64,000 nt of DNA from Sinonovacula constricta (Eukaryota; Mollusca; Bivalvia; Cardiida; Solecurtidae): assembly GCA_007844125.1 (NCBI GenBank), contig CM017569.1:12247740-12311739 (forward strand). Direction: 5' to 3'. The position numbers and the translations under genes are program-made. Below the pieces are notes generated by a model. It saw only the letters and a program-made list of their open reading frames with translations, ran no database searches and was not told the DNA's origin. This document shows, in pieces, positions 45,401 through 55,900 of the stretch (the stretch's first letter is position 1; each line of letters starts with the position of its first letter).

Positions 45401-47027
45401 TAAAAGAAATGTACTTTTGCATCCTTTGAAGAGAATTGAGCAATCTGGCGCCTGTTTTGTTCAGCATCCCTGCCTAGCAACAGTGAGGACACTCTGTTGC
45501 CATGGATATATCTAGGTTCCAGCAGTGGTGTGTACGCATTGGGATCTCTCAGATACACCTTCAGGCCATATTTCTGAAAGACAAATGCTCCACATTTAAA
45601 GAAACTTAATTATAACATCAATATAGGCGCCTGTGATGAAGCAGTTGCCATCACTGACTTGTAACTCCTAAGACCTCACTGTGTGGATTTTAGTCCAAGA
45701 CTGGATGAGAACTTGGACATTTTGAATTCTTCCAGCTGACTTTTGGTGTGCCTGTAGACATATGTCTGGGGTTTTCCTCTACCAATGCTTAGCTAGATCA
45801 TGTCTCCAATATGACCGAAATTGTGTTGGTCAAGAAAAACAAGAACTAAACGAGAACTAAAAAGCTAAACAAACAAAAAATCAAAAATACAAACTTGCCT
45901 TCAGCTCTAAATCCTGATAAATCTGAGGCCGTAACAGACTTAACACGTATGATGCTCTTGAAAACTTGTAACCTGTAATGAAGTAATTATAAACTCATCT
46001 TTTATGCAAATGAACACCTTTTTAATAATAAAGGTAAAATCATTTTATGTGATTTTTCCCCTAAAATAAAATTACTAAAAAATATTGAAAGTCATAACAG
46101 ATTGATAATCACTAATAAGAAAGGATAAAACACACTCACAAAAGCACTTTGCTGACTTTAATTAACTATTACCCTTGCAAAAATGAACTGACCCTACATG
46201 TACTAAGACAATAGCATAGATCCAAAGCTGTCTAATCAAGACCTAAACTATTTAAGTCAAATCATTCAACATGTTAACCTTTTATTAAAAATTTCAACAA
46301 TTACAAATTTAGTTCTGGTTATTAAGAAATGTTGCAGGATAATTATTAACTATCAACTGTAATAAAATTTTTCACAGGCAAAGAAGAAAATACACATTAA
46401 TGTAAGCATTTTAACAGATAAAATGAATGGTGTTAACACAAGCTGCATGGATCACCTGGCACAATCTCCTCTGTGACAGCAGCTCCACCTATAACATGCC
46501 GTCTCTCCAGGATACACACATCTAGTCCTTGCTGTTGAAGATAGGCAGCCTTTAAAGAGAGACAAACACACATTTAAATTTGTATTAATGATGCTTAATG
46601 TTAACAAAATGGTGTGACAATGCAGAATGCAAATAAAAGTAAAGATACTGACAAAAAAAGGGTTTTTAAAAGTAGATATGATTTAAAAGTGTGGCAGATA
46701 GTATGGAAATTTAAGACAAACAGAAACAAACCAAACGAAATGATATGAATATAACAAAGGACAGTATTAAAAATTATTAAAGACCAAGTGAAGGTAATTG
46801 TATAGACCAGGGGTATTATATATAGGTAATGTTAGTTCAGACTAGTCACTACTAAAAGAAGTGAACTAATTAAATGGATAAAAGCATAACATGTGCATTG
46901 TAAGTCTGTTTACTACCATTGAGAGGGACTGAACATTATTGTGATGGGAAAGGATGGGAGTGAACTACGATTAGTTATGAGAAAAAGGTGAAAACAGTTC
47001 AACATACCGATACAAGTCCATTGTGAC
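36497..47027 (-). CDS. PYROXD2: PYROXD2, mitochondrial FAD-dependent oxidoreductase (5' end missing)
   Basis: Fifteen exons in transcript order: 47008-47027, 46456-46549, 45899-45972, 45415-45573, 44528-44663, 43557-43618, 42973-43071, 42062-42208, 41393-41523, 39574-39646, 38979-39135, 38435-38589, 37527-37633, 36931-37051 and 36497-36573. They total about 537 codons. Landmarks are the Rossmann-fold [96 protein letters not shown] and [16 protein letters not shown]. The family resembles phytoene desaturases, and the vertebrate protein is mitochondrial. The N-terminal roughly 40 residues, including the start and first glycines of the dinucleotide motif, were not found and should lie above 47027. 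The 42208 boundary could instead be 42203. One exon lacks a base, and two introns have GC donors. Confidence 0.95.
38690..38925. repeat. ATC/ATA-rich simple repeat
   Basis: Imperfect (ATC)n and (ATA)n tracts in a PYROXD2 intron, directly upstream on the minus strand of the exon at 38435-38589. Confidence 0.8.
41393..41523 (-). CDS. PYROXD2: PYROXD2 exon with a one-base frameshift
   Basis: Both splice sites are good, and both neighbours require phase 0 at each end. The exon is 131 bases, so it is one short of a multiple of three. Homology continues in one frame through [20 protein letters not shown]. It then resumes in another frame with VTFLDLLPK, which is the conserved continuation. The break is at the CCAAAGTC stretch around 41415-41420. 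It may be an assembly error, a polymorphism or a true lesion. The other fourteen exons look intact. Confidence 0.85.
42234..42408. mobile_element. Short palindromic MITE beside a PYROXD2 splice acceptor
   Basis: The ends GTAATTACCGAGCCCAAGGT and, on the complement, GTAATACAAGGGTCCAAGGT are inverted repeats, both followed by TATA-rich sequence. An inner 11-bp perfect hairpin is present (GGTCAGATTTT at 42311-42321 with 42333-42343). The element starts about 26 bases upstream of the acceptor of the 42062-42208 exon. Confidence 0.6.
44255..44445 (-). repeat. SINE family B copy
   Basis: On the minus strand a tRNA-like head (ATAGTGGTTAAGTTGCCCAC) and B box GGGTTCAAGTCCC (complement of 44358-44370) are followed by GTGGGAAGGTCAGCTGACCT. 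The tail is TCTTCCTCCACCAAAATAGC. This is the clearest member of the family in the window and lies in a PYROXD2 intron. Confidence 0.75.
45620..45840 (+). repeat. Diverged SINE family B copy
   Basis: A degraded head is followed by TCCAGCTGAC and then GTCTGGGGTTTTCCTCTACC, matching the family tail with substitutions. Located in a PYROXD2 intron. A smaller tail fragment occurs near 38325-38400. Confidence 0.5.
47008..47027 (-). CDS. PYROXD2: PYROXD2 20-nt micro-exon
   Basis: On the minus strand, acceptor ATAATTTTAG, then two bases and six codons (HNGLVS), then donor GTATGT. It supplies the end of the GGGHNGLV FAD-binding motif and joins in phase 0 to [11 protein letters not shown] in the next exon. 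If the upstream sequence were read through instead, the required Gly-Gly would be replaced by Ile-Leu, so a separate tiny exon is the better reading. Confidence 0.7.
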
Positions 47028-47329
47028 CTAAAATTATCACATACACATTTAAAAGAACTATTTCAACAGCAAGAACTTCAACTCTTAGGCCATGTATTTT
47101 GTTTAAATTATTATTTATGCTTTCCTTATTTTAGGTGGACTGTACAGCCCTGGTCAAGATTTCTTCAAGTTTTTAAATAAAAATAAATAAAAGGCCTCAC
47201 TTTAATGTATTGTTAAAACAACATCTTTTAGACAATATATAACTGATGCTCCAGTTAATATGCTACCATGTATCATTATTTGTGACATTGACATAAAATA
47301 AATATATGGTTATGCCATAGTGACATATG

Positions 47330-47600
47330 CCAGAGACCAGACCTGGTAGCGCAATAAGTAGAGCATCAGCTCAAGGTGCTAAGTCCCTGGGTTCGATCCC
47401 GGGCCATGACATACCAAAGTCATTAAAAATGGTAGTAGTACGGCTCCCTTGTTAACGCTCAAGTAAATATAAGCGTAGTTCCCTGACTGGTTGGCCAGGT
47501 GTCAGGATAATGTGGCTAGGTGTGGTATCTTGCCAGGTGTTCATGGAATGCTATACACAGTGAAGGCAGCACCATATTTGCTTTAAGTAGCCACTGCCTC
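47330..47600 (+). repeat. tRNA-derived SINE, family A
   Basis: The head has CTGGTAGCGCAATAAGTAGA and a B box GGGTTCGATCCCGGG (47389-47403). The body shares GGCTCCCTTGTTAACGCTC and GTCAGGATAATG blocks with the copy at 142-360. It is not a plausible functional tRNA. Confidence 0.75.
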
Positions 47601-50085
47601 CAAGTAAAAAAATACTGTTGGTGGGAGGATGAATCCAATAAACAAACATTTGCCAGATAGTACTTACTTTTATATAAATATTAAATAACATTGATTTTTG
47701 CCTTTCTATGTCATGCCACCACATAAAAGACCACAATGGAAGTAAGCATCAAAGCATCAAAGATCGCTGTTGAGGATCTGCTCAAAAATGGATCATTTTT
47801 CCTAACCACAATCCAACCAAGAAACAGCAAAAGCTTGTTGTTACCGGTATTAAAAGATTTAAAATGCATTAAAAATATGTTTAAATATTATATGCAGTGA
47901 CAAATTATCTTTGGCCTTATGGGAAAAGGCCTGACTACAAACAATAGAATAGAGCATAACATTTGACTTGTACATAGTACATTGTCGTAACAATTGGAAT
48001 GTTAATTAAACAAATCATACAAACACATTTGAAACACTAACATTTTCAGGTAACAGATTATAATGTAGCAAAATTTTAAAGTACAATCTAATCTAAATCT
48101 TATATTAATTGAAGTTGAATAAGAACTGAAATTCAATGCATGAAAGTGCCCTAATTGATGTGTTTATAGAACAACATGGTGCCATCCATAGGACTATTCC
48201 AGGAATGATTAAATATAGAGGGTGTGGCAATAATAATACAAACATAACTGGTGTGAGCCAAAAAAGCCAATCGCTTCATTCAGCGAAACTATAATTGGTA
48301 ACAAAGAGAATAAGTTTACTCACAACATCGCCAGCTGTCGACAGTCAAACATCTACTAGAAGTCATTCATATACTTTAAAGTTATAAGTATGCAGCAGAC
48401 ATTGCAAGTCTTGTATAGTACATTGGAAACATTCGAGTATAACAACAAACAATGATGAAAACTGTGTGCCAGATGAATTCTGTTACTAATACTATGTATG
48501 TATACCAGTTCCAAAAATAAATAAATCTATCTACATTTGTATTTGCATAATGTAAGGTATAGTTCTTGGACTGAAAGAAATTCTAAATTTCCATTGCTGT
48601 ATATTACAGTAAAAATTCTCAGTAAAGAAAATGAGCATAACTCTGCCAAAATTAATTTTAAGGTAAAAGTGTGAACATAATACAATTTGATGTTTCTGTG
48701 TAACGAATCTTAAAAAAGAAAGCTAAAAATAATGAGGAATTACACACTTTCTGACTGCTGTTCACCTAACCACATGCTCTAATTTAAAACTAGATGACAT
48801 AAAAATTTATAAACAAAGCAGACTGATTGACAATCTTTATACCAGTAGTAAAAGAAAGGCAGAGCTACTACAAGAAAGCTTCAACCAACTGACATAGGGA
48901 GATTGTGACCTTTTATTCTCATGGGAAACTTTGGGGAAACCATTCAATTTCTAGGCATTTCACCTGCAACTTCTTCCAATGAAGGTCATATCATTTCTGA
49001 GAATAATTCATGCAATGAACACAAAATGTAAATTAAGGCAGGTGTCTTCATTAGTTGTCAGTGACAAAAAATATAAACTTCCTGGCTAGACAATAAAAGT
49101 TATACAATATTATGTCTTGTTTATATGTGGCAATATAGTTGGTTAAGTTAAGAGATTGAAACTGTTTTTTATGTAGAAAAATATGGAATTAAAAAAACAT
49201 CAAATTATTCCTGAAATTCTGGTGCTTCAATTTCATTTTTCAAACATACAAGATCTATGGGGTCTTAACTGCATTTTGAGAGGTTTACATGTAATTGAGC
49301 TGATTAATAACTAGGTCAAACTGTCTTGTTCCAAAGACCTATTCACACATGGATTGGTTGCCTGGTTTAGAATAACAAATATCCACCATACATTTTAGCC
49401 AGTTTAGTAAGCTGCATTTGCTGTCAGTTTGCAACAATGGTCCTACACAATTAATTAAGCATTTGCACATCACAATTGTTATTCATTGTTTCAGATGTTG
49501 ATTCTTTTTTACTTGCATCAATTGTCAAATATAAGAAGTATTTTGGCCACCTCCACCATGGATTAACATACAAATTTAGATTGAATGATACAGCTAACGA
49601 AAACCTACCAAAAATTAAGAAGAAAATGCAGACCAATTATTTATTCTTTTTAAACTAACTGTCTTGGCAACAAAAAGGAGAAAAAAAATCAATGATTTTA
49701 TTTTTCACATCCAACTGTTTGGTCTTTTGTCTGCCATCTTATATTAAGGGTCATCTGACTTCAATCGGAGGACACTTTACTGATTCTATTTATTTTTCAT
49801 CCTTTTATTATTATTCTTTTTCTTTACAATTTCAAATGCATATACAGCAAAAACTACTGCACCCGTTTTGCTCAAATTTTCAGGTTTTGTTGGCACTAAT
49901 CATCACAACAATGTCCAGCTGTTTACATTCTATTAGTCTTGGTAGAACCAGCGCTATTTCAGTTTTATCGGACAAAGTATCAAAGCTAGAAAAATGAAAA
50001 TTAGACTGTCGTACTAAGAAGGATACATGGTGGAGCATAGCAAAAAAATAAATTGATCGTCTTAAAGTTGCCTGTTCCGGATCCT
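47601..50085. other. No gene recognised; expected to contain the missing PYROXD2 5' exon(s)
   Basis: AT-rich sequence scanned on the minus strand for a VVxIGGG- or VVxIGAG-encoding exon without success. A donor-like site near 48324 follows a short ATG frame (MFDCRQLAML), but there is no supporting homology. Confidence 0.35.
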
Positions 50086-50540
50086 CGGCAAAAAATCATA
50101 TGTTACCAATTTTCAAACGCTCATAACTCTGTCAGTTTTAGGAATTTTTTCGCTGAAACTTCACCAGTTTGCAGTCCTTGATAAGCCAAACATTTCATTC
50201 TACTATGTACTATGGGGATCAGACTTACCGTTTAACCACAATCGGCAATTAATCGTATAGTATGCTACAGGTCGTTTAACCATTATGGCTGTAGAGCTGC
50301 ATACAGCCCTCTGCCTGTGTCAGTTTCAGTTTACCTTAATCCAAAACTGCCGATGTATTTACACATTCTATACAATCATGATGTACAGACATAGTCGCTG
50401 TTTGTATAAACGTTTAAATGATGTTCAAGGTATTATAAGTCGACCAGATATAGCAATTTATTTCTGAAAGTTCACCAGTGTGCATTCCATGATATGTCAA
50501 ACATTTCATTCATTGGTATTCTAGCAATCAGAACAAGCAT
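50086..50540. repeat. Diverged direct repeat about 320 bp apart
   Basis: The segments around 50150-50225 and 50465-50540 share CTGAAACTTCACCAGTTTGC / CTGAAAGTTCACCAGTGTGC. They also share a GCCAAACATTTCATTC-like stretch and a following ATCAGA. They look like two copies of an old non-coding duplication. Confidence 0.55.
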
Positions 50541-51039
50541 CTACAATGAAGGGCTGATTAAAGTTTTCTTCAAAGACCTATGCACACTTATGCTGCTATT
50601 TGCTGTTAATAACGACTGCTGTGTGTGTTGGTACGGTCTAAGGTAGACAAGTCTGTTAACAGATGGTCTTGCGAAGTTTGATGAGTTACATTCCTTGTTG
50701 ATTCATGGTGTGATCTTAACACGCGACATTGTCATCTTTAGAAATGATTATATAGCAAATTGATTTATGCGATTATGCTGAAGTAGTATATTTACTTTGT
50801 TTACTGGTGTGTGTTTAAAATTGGAATGCTATTGACGAATATTCAGGGTATACACTGTTCTCCTCACTACGGTGTTTAATCGTTAATACTGTAGCACCAG
50901 ATCTTTTGCAAAAATTAATTTTATATTCACATGTCTGCACAATCAAATAAATTTAAGGAAAATTTTTCTTTAATTTATTTTGTTAGCAATCATTGCGATA
51001 TATGCTCAACATAACTTAAAATTTTCCAATGTCTTTTTA

Positions 51040-52060
51040 ATAATACTTGCGCTTACTATCCTATTGGTTTCAGTAATGTTTAATGTATTCTTTGTTGTTA
51101 TAAAGCTAAATCTCTCGGGTGCATTTTCCATTATGTCACCGGTCTCTGTGACATAATTACAGCAAAGGGATTATGTAGATTTCACGCACCTGTCAACCGG
51201 TGCACATGTATGGAAATTGTATTGCTATATTATTAGTATAGCGCTTGGAATTAGTGAAAAGTAATTTTTGAAATTGTTAAGAGATGTACAGTAACACACT
51301 GAAAATCATGTCTAGAGGTTGGACAAGTAGAATGTTGTTTTGCTTTGCCGAACAAAATATTTACATGTCAAAATCAATCGGATAATTGTTTATGTCGCGC
51401 CCTGACTCGCGTCAGAGGCAAATACTCCATATCGCCTCTCTTAAAACTAGTGTGGCGCTCGGAAGTGTTGAAAGTAATTTTTGAAATTGTTATAGATGTA
51501 CAGTAGCACACTGAAATTTTTTTCTACAGATCGGACAAATAGAATGTTGTTTAACTTTGCCGAACAAAATGTTTACTTGTCAAAATCAATTGGATACTTA
51601 TTTAAGTCCCGCCCTGACTCTCGTCAGGGCCAAACATTTCTGCACAGCATTTGTTCTAACATGTTTTTGTCTTTATTTCATAAGAACTCACTGCCACATA
51701 TCCTCACCATGACTTACAAATTTCTGTTTTATTAATGTGCTTACTATCCTGGTTGTTTCAATTCACTTCTCACATGTACTTTACATTGTTGCACCGGTCT
51801 TTGTGACATCAAAGCAGTGAAGTGATTATGTTAGTTTCACGCACTTGTCAATCGGCCCACGTGTATTTAAATTTTATATGCGTTTAATTATTATTGTGCA
51901 CAGAAATAGTGAAAGCGAAAGTAAACTTTGAAACAATTAAGCAATGTAAGCTTACACACTGAAGATTTTCTAGACAGAAAGGACAAGTTGAATTTTTATT
52001 TACTCTGCCAAACAAAATTTTTACTTGTAAATTTTTTAATTCGTCATTATATCTCTTGTT
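51040..52060. repeat. Nested diverged duplication, about 0.7 kb plus partial copies
   Basis: GCGCTTACTATCCTATTGGT (about 51050) and TGCTTACTATCCTGGTTG (about 51738) start related blocks that both continue to CACCGGTCT.TGTGACAT and TTTCACGCAC.TGTCAA. Within the first block a sub-repeat of about 210 bp recurs (GAAATTGTTAAGAGATGTAC near 51273; GAAATTGTTATAGATGTAC near 51482). A third relative is near 51930. Non-coding. Confidence 0.65.
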
Positions 52061-52830
52061 GCTGTTTATGCAACATTATCTTTTTATTTCAATCGTACAC
52101 AATGAAATCAATCTTTAAATGTATAGTGAATATGGTCTTCCCTGACTTGTCTGCCTGGGTAGCTAAGTTGGCCAAGTACCAGACTCCAGAGCATGGGTTC
52201 TATGTCAGCTGACTGCAGCATTTGTTGAAATTGTCTCATGTGTGTATACTCATGAAAGTTGCACCATTTTTTTTTAACCATGATTGTTGTGACAAATTTT
52301 TGTGATATTTACATAGATTATGTGTTTATGGCATAAAGAAACCCACAATATTTGCAACATTTCAGTTTCTTTGATGTAAAAATTAAAAAATGACCAAGTC
52401 TTTGCTTTAGGTACTTTTAAAAAAACACCCACAAAACAATCTAGTTAAAAACCCGTCAACAAAATGCCGTTATTAAAGTTTGAAGAACAAAAATGAAAAG
52501 ATGAGTTGATTGTGCAAAATCGAAAAGAAGATTTAAAAGTGATACAAAACATTGGTTTCATGTCCCCGTGCTGTCAACACTAATTATTTTTTACCTGATC
52601 CTATAATGATGGCATCATATGATGACTTCAGCACAGATTTGTTTATTTCTTTGGAATACAGCCTTCGGCTAACAGTCAAGAGATTCTTCTGCTTTGAGAT
52701 CTTAAAGAGGGACATCGTGTATAATTATCAGCGACTGTTCATTACCATCTAGTGAATTGCTTAAGAAGGTATAATATATAGTACATCTATATATTTAAAA
52801 AACAACAAGCGTGCTATACTCCATGTTTGT

Positions 52831-52957
52831 ATCATGTGATATGTCACGTGATCAACATTTAATCGGAAGTCATCAAGGTGCACAGGCGATCTTGATTTTC
52901 TACGTCTGAAAGCGTCTGCAAGACTGGCAATTATCATATGATTTTGTTCACTTCCGG
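52831..52957 (+). promoter_or_regulatory. ATP6V0E1 promoter motifs: tandem E-boxes (CLEAR-like) and ETS site
   Basis: ATCATGTGAT at 52831-52840 and GTCACGTGAT at 52843-52852 are M-box/CLEAR-like sites, the kind bound by MiT/TFE factors. ACTTCCGG at 52950-52957 is an ETS-type site 41 bases before the start codon. V-ATPase genes are known CLEAR-network targets in vertebrates, so the placement is meaningful. Use of the sites here is inferred. Confidence 0.55.
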
Positions 52958-52990
52958 TTGCATATGTCGAAGTGATTGAAGCCAAAGAAA

Positions 52991-55900
52991 ATGGCAGAAC
53001 GTGCCAACTTAGCCCTCCTGATAGCTTCTGCCTTTTGGGGATTTATTGGTATCATATGCCCCATATTTGTGCAGTTTTGCATGATGAGATCCCCGAATAA
53101 AGGGTGAGTACTGTTGTTTTATATTGTAACATCTTAGCCAGTCTGAGGTTCAACATGCCAGAATTTATTTTATTTCTTGTGACAACAGACAGTACAACAC
53201 AGTTTGAATAGTGATTATGCTCTCCACAGAGCAGAAAATGTCAAATTACTCTGAATTTATTTTTGTAATTATCTAAAGCCTTTAGAAGAAAACAACAGTG
53301 TTTCCACAATTGTGTGTGTTCTGTGTATTTGATTCAACAAATTGACATTTGACATAGTCAGAAAAGCATATTGCATTTTTAAAGACGCAACTTAATGCCT
53401 AAGTTAAATCAGCCATTTGTGCAACTAAACTATTTATTTCAGTCTATGAAACTTTTAACTGTAATTTAAACTTTCAGAGCACTTTGGGCATTGTTACAAG
53501 TGTGAATTGCGGCTATCATTATTGCTTACATTTTTGTTAATTTGGTCCACGAATTGAGTGTTCTGCCCAGGGCTTGATTTTGTGACAATATTGCTGTAGT
53601 GCATATAGGCATTTCCAACGTCCTTGCTGTAACCCTTTACTTAGCGACGTGCCTGAGTGTCAGCGGTAAGGGAACAGCAGGCTGTGACATTTGTAAAATC
53701 GATCTTAATTGGCTCATTGGCAAGCATTCGATGTGGGATTGTTGTTCTCGATCAATAGTGTTGAATGATACAACCGCCAAGGTTTATAGTTGGTTATCTG
53801 CATACAAAAAAATTGCCTCGCTGGTAACAATTATTCGAAAGTTAAGTTGAAATTAGTCACAAGAATGTGACTTTGTTCAGGGTGAAGGAACAGGATCCAT
53901 TTTGTAGAAGGCCAATGAGATCAATGTTTGATATGTTTAGAGGCTTAAATTTTCTATGTCCCCTTGATTTTGAAAATGTACCCTACTTTCTATACATTGT
54001 CCCCTGGTTTCAAAATCCTTGGCAAAACACTGCACACATTATACTTGTGCCCTTAAACAGTGTAGACTTGTTCAGGGTGTATGGTTGACCTGAGCTCCTG
54101 AGTTTTGACGCATTGAAAATTCAGAAGTACCCCTGACGCACATCAACAAAGCGACGGGGGTCATTTTGACCTCTTACAATTTCTACCCGTGCTCCGGTCA
54201 AAATCGCATACATCTTCATAAGAAGCGAGAAATGATGACAATGGGCGGAGTCTGCATATTAATGAGAACAGATTCCCCACACACAAGCATCGATTAGGAG
54301 AATCTGCTAGGAGAAAAACAATACAGTAGCCGGAGCCTGCATAATTACCGTATTCACTCGTGTAATGGTCGCACCCGTGTAATAGCCGCACCCCCAAAAT
54401 GACCGCAAAATTTGAAGAAAAAATCCTAATTCATTGTAATGGCCGCACCCCCAAAATGACCGCAAAATTTGAAGAAAAAAATATGAAGGCTGCACAGTTT
54501 ATACAGCGGTGCGAAACATATCACATAAACTCGTTAGCAGATATGCAATGACCCGACAAGCATTTATCGACCGCCTATAACTTACCTTTATTGAACTTTG
54601 ATTTCTGTCGGTCAACGATTAACTGTCTCACATACATTTCCCTTTGTTCTGCATGAAACACAGCTTATTATCCGTCAGTAAACACTTGAACAATCAACTT
54701 CAGTCTGCTAAATACACCAAGCTGTAGTTTCTTTTTCTGTGTAGACTTGCCTCATTACACAGGTCAAGTGACTGACTCTGAGATAAGCTGTTGTCAAGGT
54801 GATATCGATCGGAGCAGTTTGACAGTGAGGGAGTGAACGATGTGTTTTTATAAGCAGCTGCCGATTACATATCTCCATGCACTGTTCCCCGATATTCATG
54901 TACTGTCATACCAGACTTGGTGACGTAGATCAAAGAAATAAATTTCATGCCGCCACGAGCTACAGGATAGCAGTGCGACTGAGACTAGATACATTCGCAA
55001 CGTGTCAAAAATACAGTCACAGTTAACCAATTAACCCTTTTGTTGAGACAGCATGACTGGTCGACGCTCCTGTTCATTTTTCACCTCGTCAAGGAGATTG
55101 TCGCCTCGTATCAAAGCTGTGTTGTTTTATTGGCTATACTATGAAATCCTTTGATCTGCATGGTAGTGTGCACATGACAGCTGGGTGAAATTGTTTGATG
55201 ATGCAAACATTCAGAAATATGATACAAGAGATAAAGCTAGGAAGTCATTTATAAATTATGGAATATGTTCACATTGGTTAGACAAAAGCATAGAACGGCG
55301 CTATCTCGTTTATATCGTCCGTCAACCTCCTACTTAGAGAGCTCATCTAGACGCATGGCGTCCCAAAAATCGGCAGAATCAGTTCTAGAAAAAATGTCCC
55401 AAGGCCTTACACCTATAGAATGGCCGCACCCCCAACTTCTTAACGATAAAATCGGGTAAAAAAGTGCGGCGATTACACGAGTGAATACGGTAATAAGAAA
55501 CAGGTGCTCTAATTCTGCCAATCGACACCTTTGCTTGTGTGCGTGGCTAATTTCAATATGACGTTATGACAGAGGTGTACAAAAGAAATAAGTCTTAATT
55601 GATCGGCATCTGTTTACTCGTTAAACAGGTCTGTAGCATCCCGATGCATCGGAAGCAATTGAGTACGACTGTAGGCATTGAATAATTACTTGATTGGGCC
55701 ACCTAAATGTGTGATTTCTGAAAATGTGCAAAGTGGTGTGTCCGAGTATAATGTAATATGACAGCGATTAAGAACTATGCACGCTAAAATGCCAAATCAA
55801 TTGATCGTATCTACGAAATAAGTACTTGTTACTTGAATGGTGGAAATTATGGCTAAAAATGCTTGTTCCACGTTTTGATATTTCAAAATTGGTTTTGGGC

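Noticed and set aside
47341..47407. Functional tRNA gene
   Set aside because: Same reason: tRNA-like promoter boxes without a closed cloverleaf, continuing into a repeated SINE body.
47551..47736. Exon encoding a WWHD-type peptide on the minus strand
   Set aside because: It overlaps the SINE tail and has no splice-consistent partner in PYROXD2.
48302..48365. First exon of PYROXD2 ending in a GTGAGT donor
   Set aside because: The short ATG frame (MFDCRQLAML) does not supply the required GGG motif and ends in the wrong phase for the 20-nt exon. It could still be non-coding 5' UTR.
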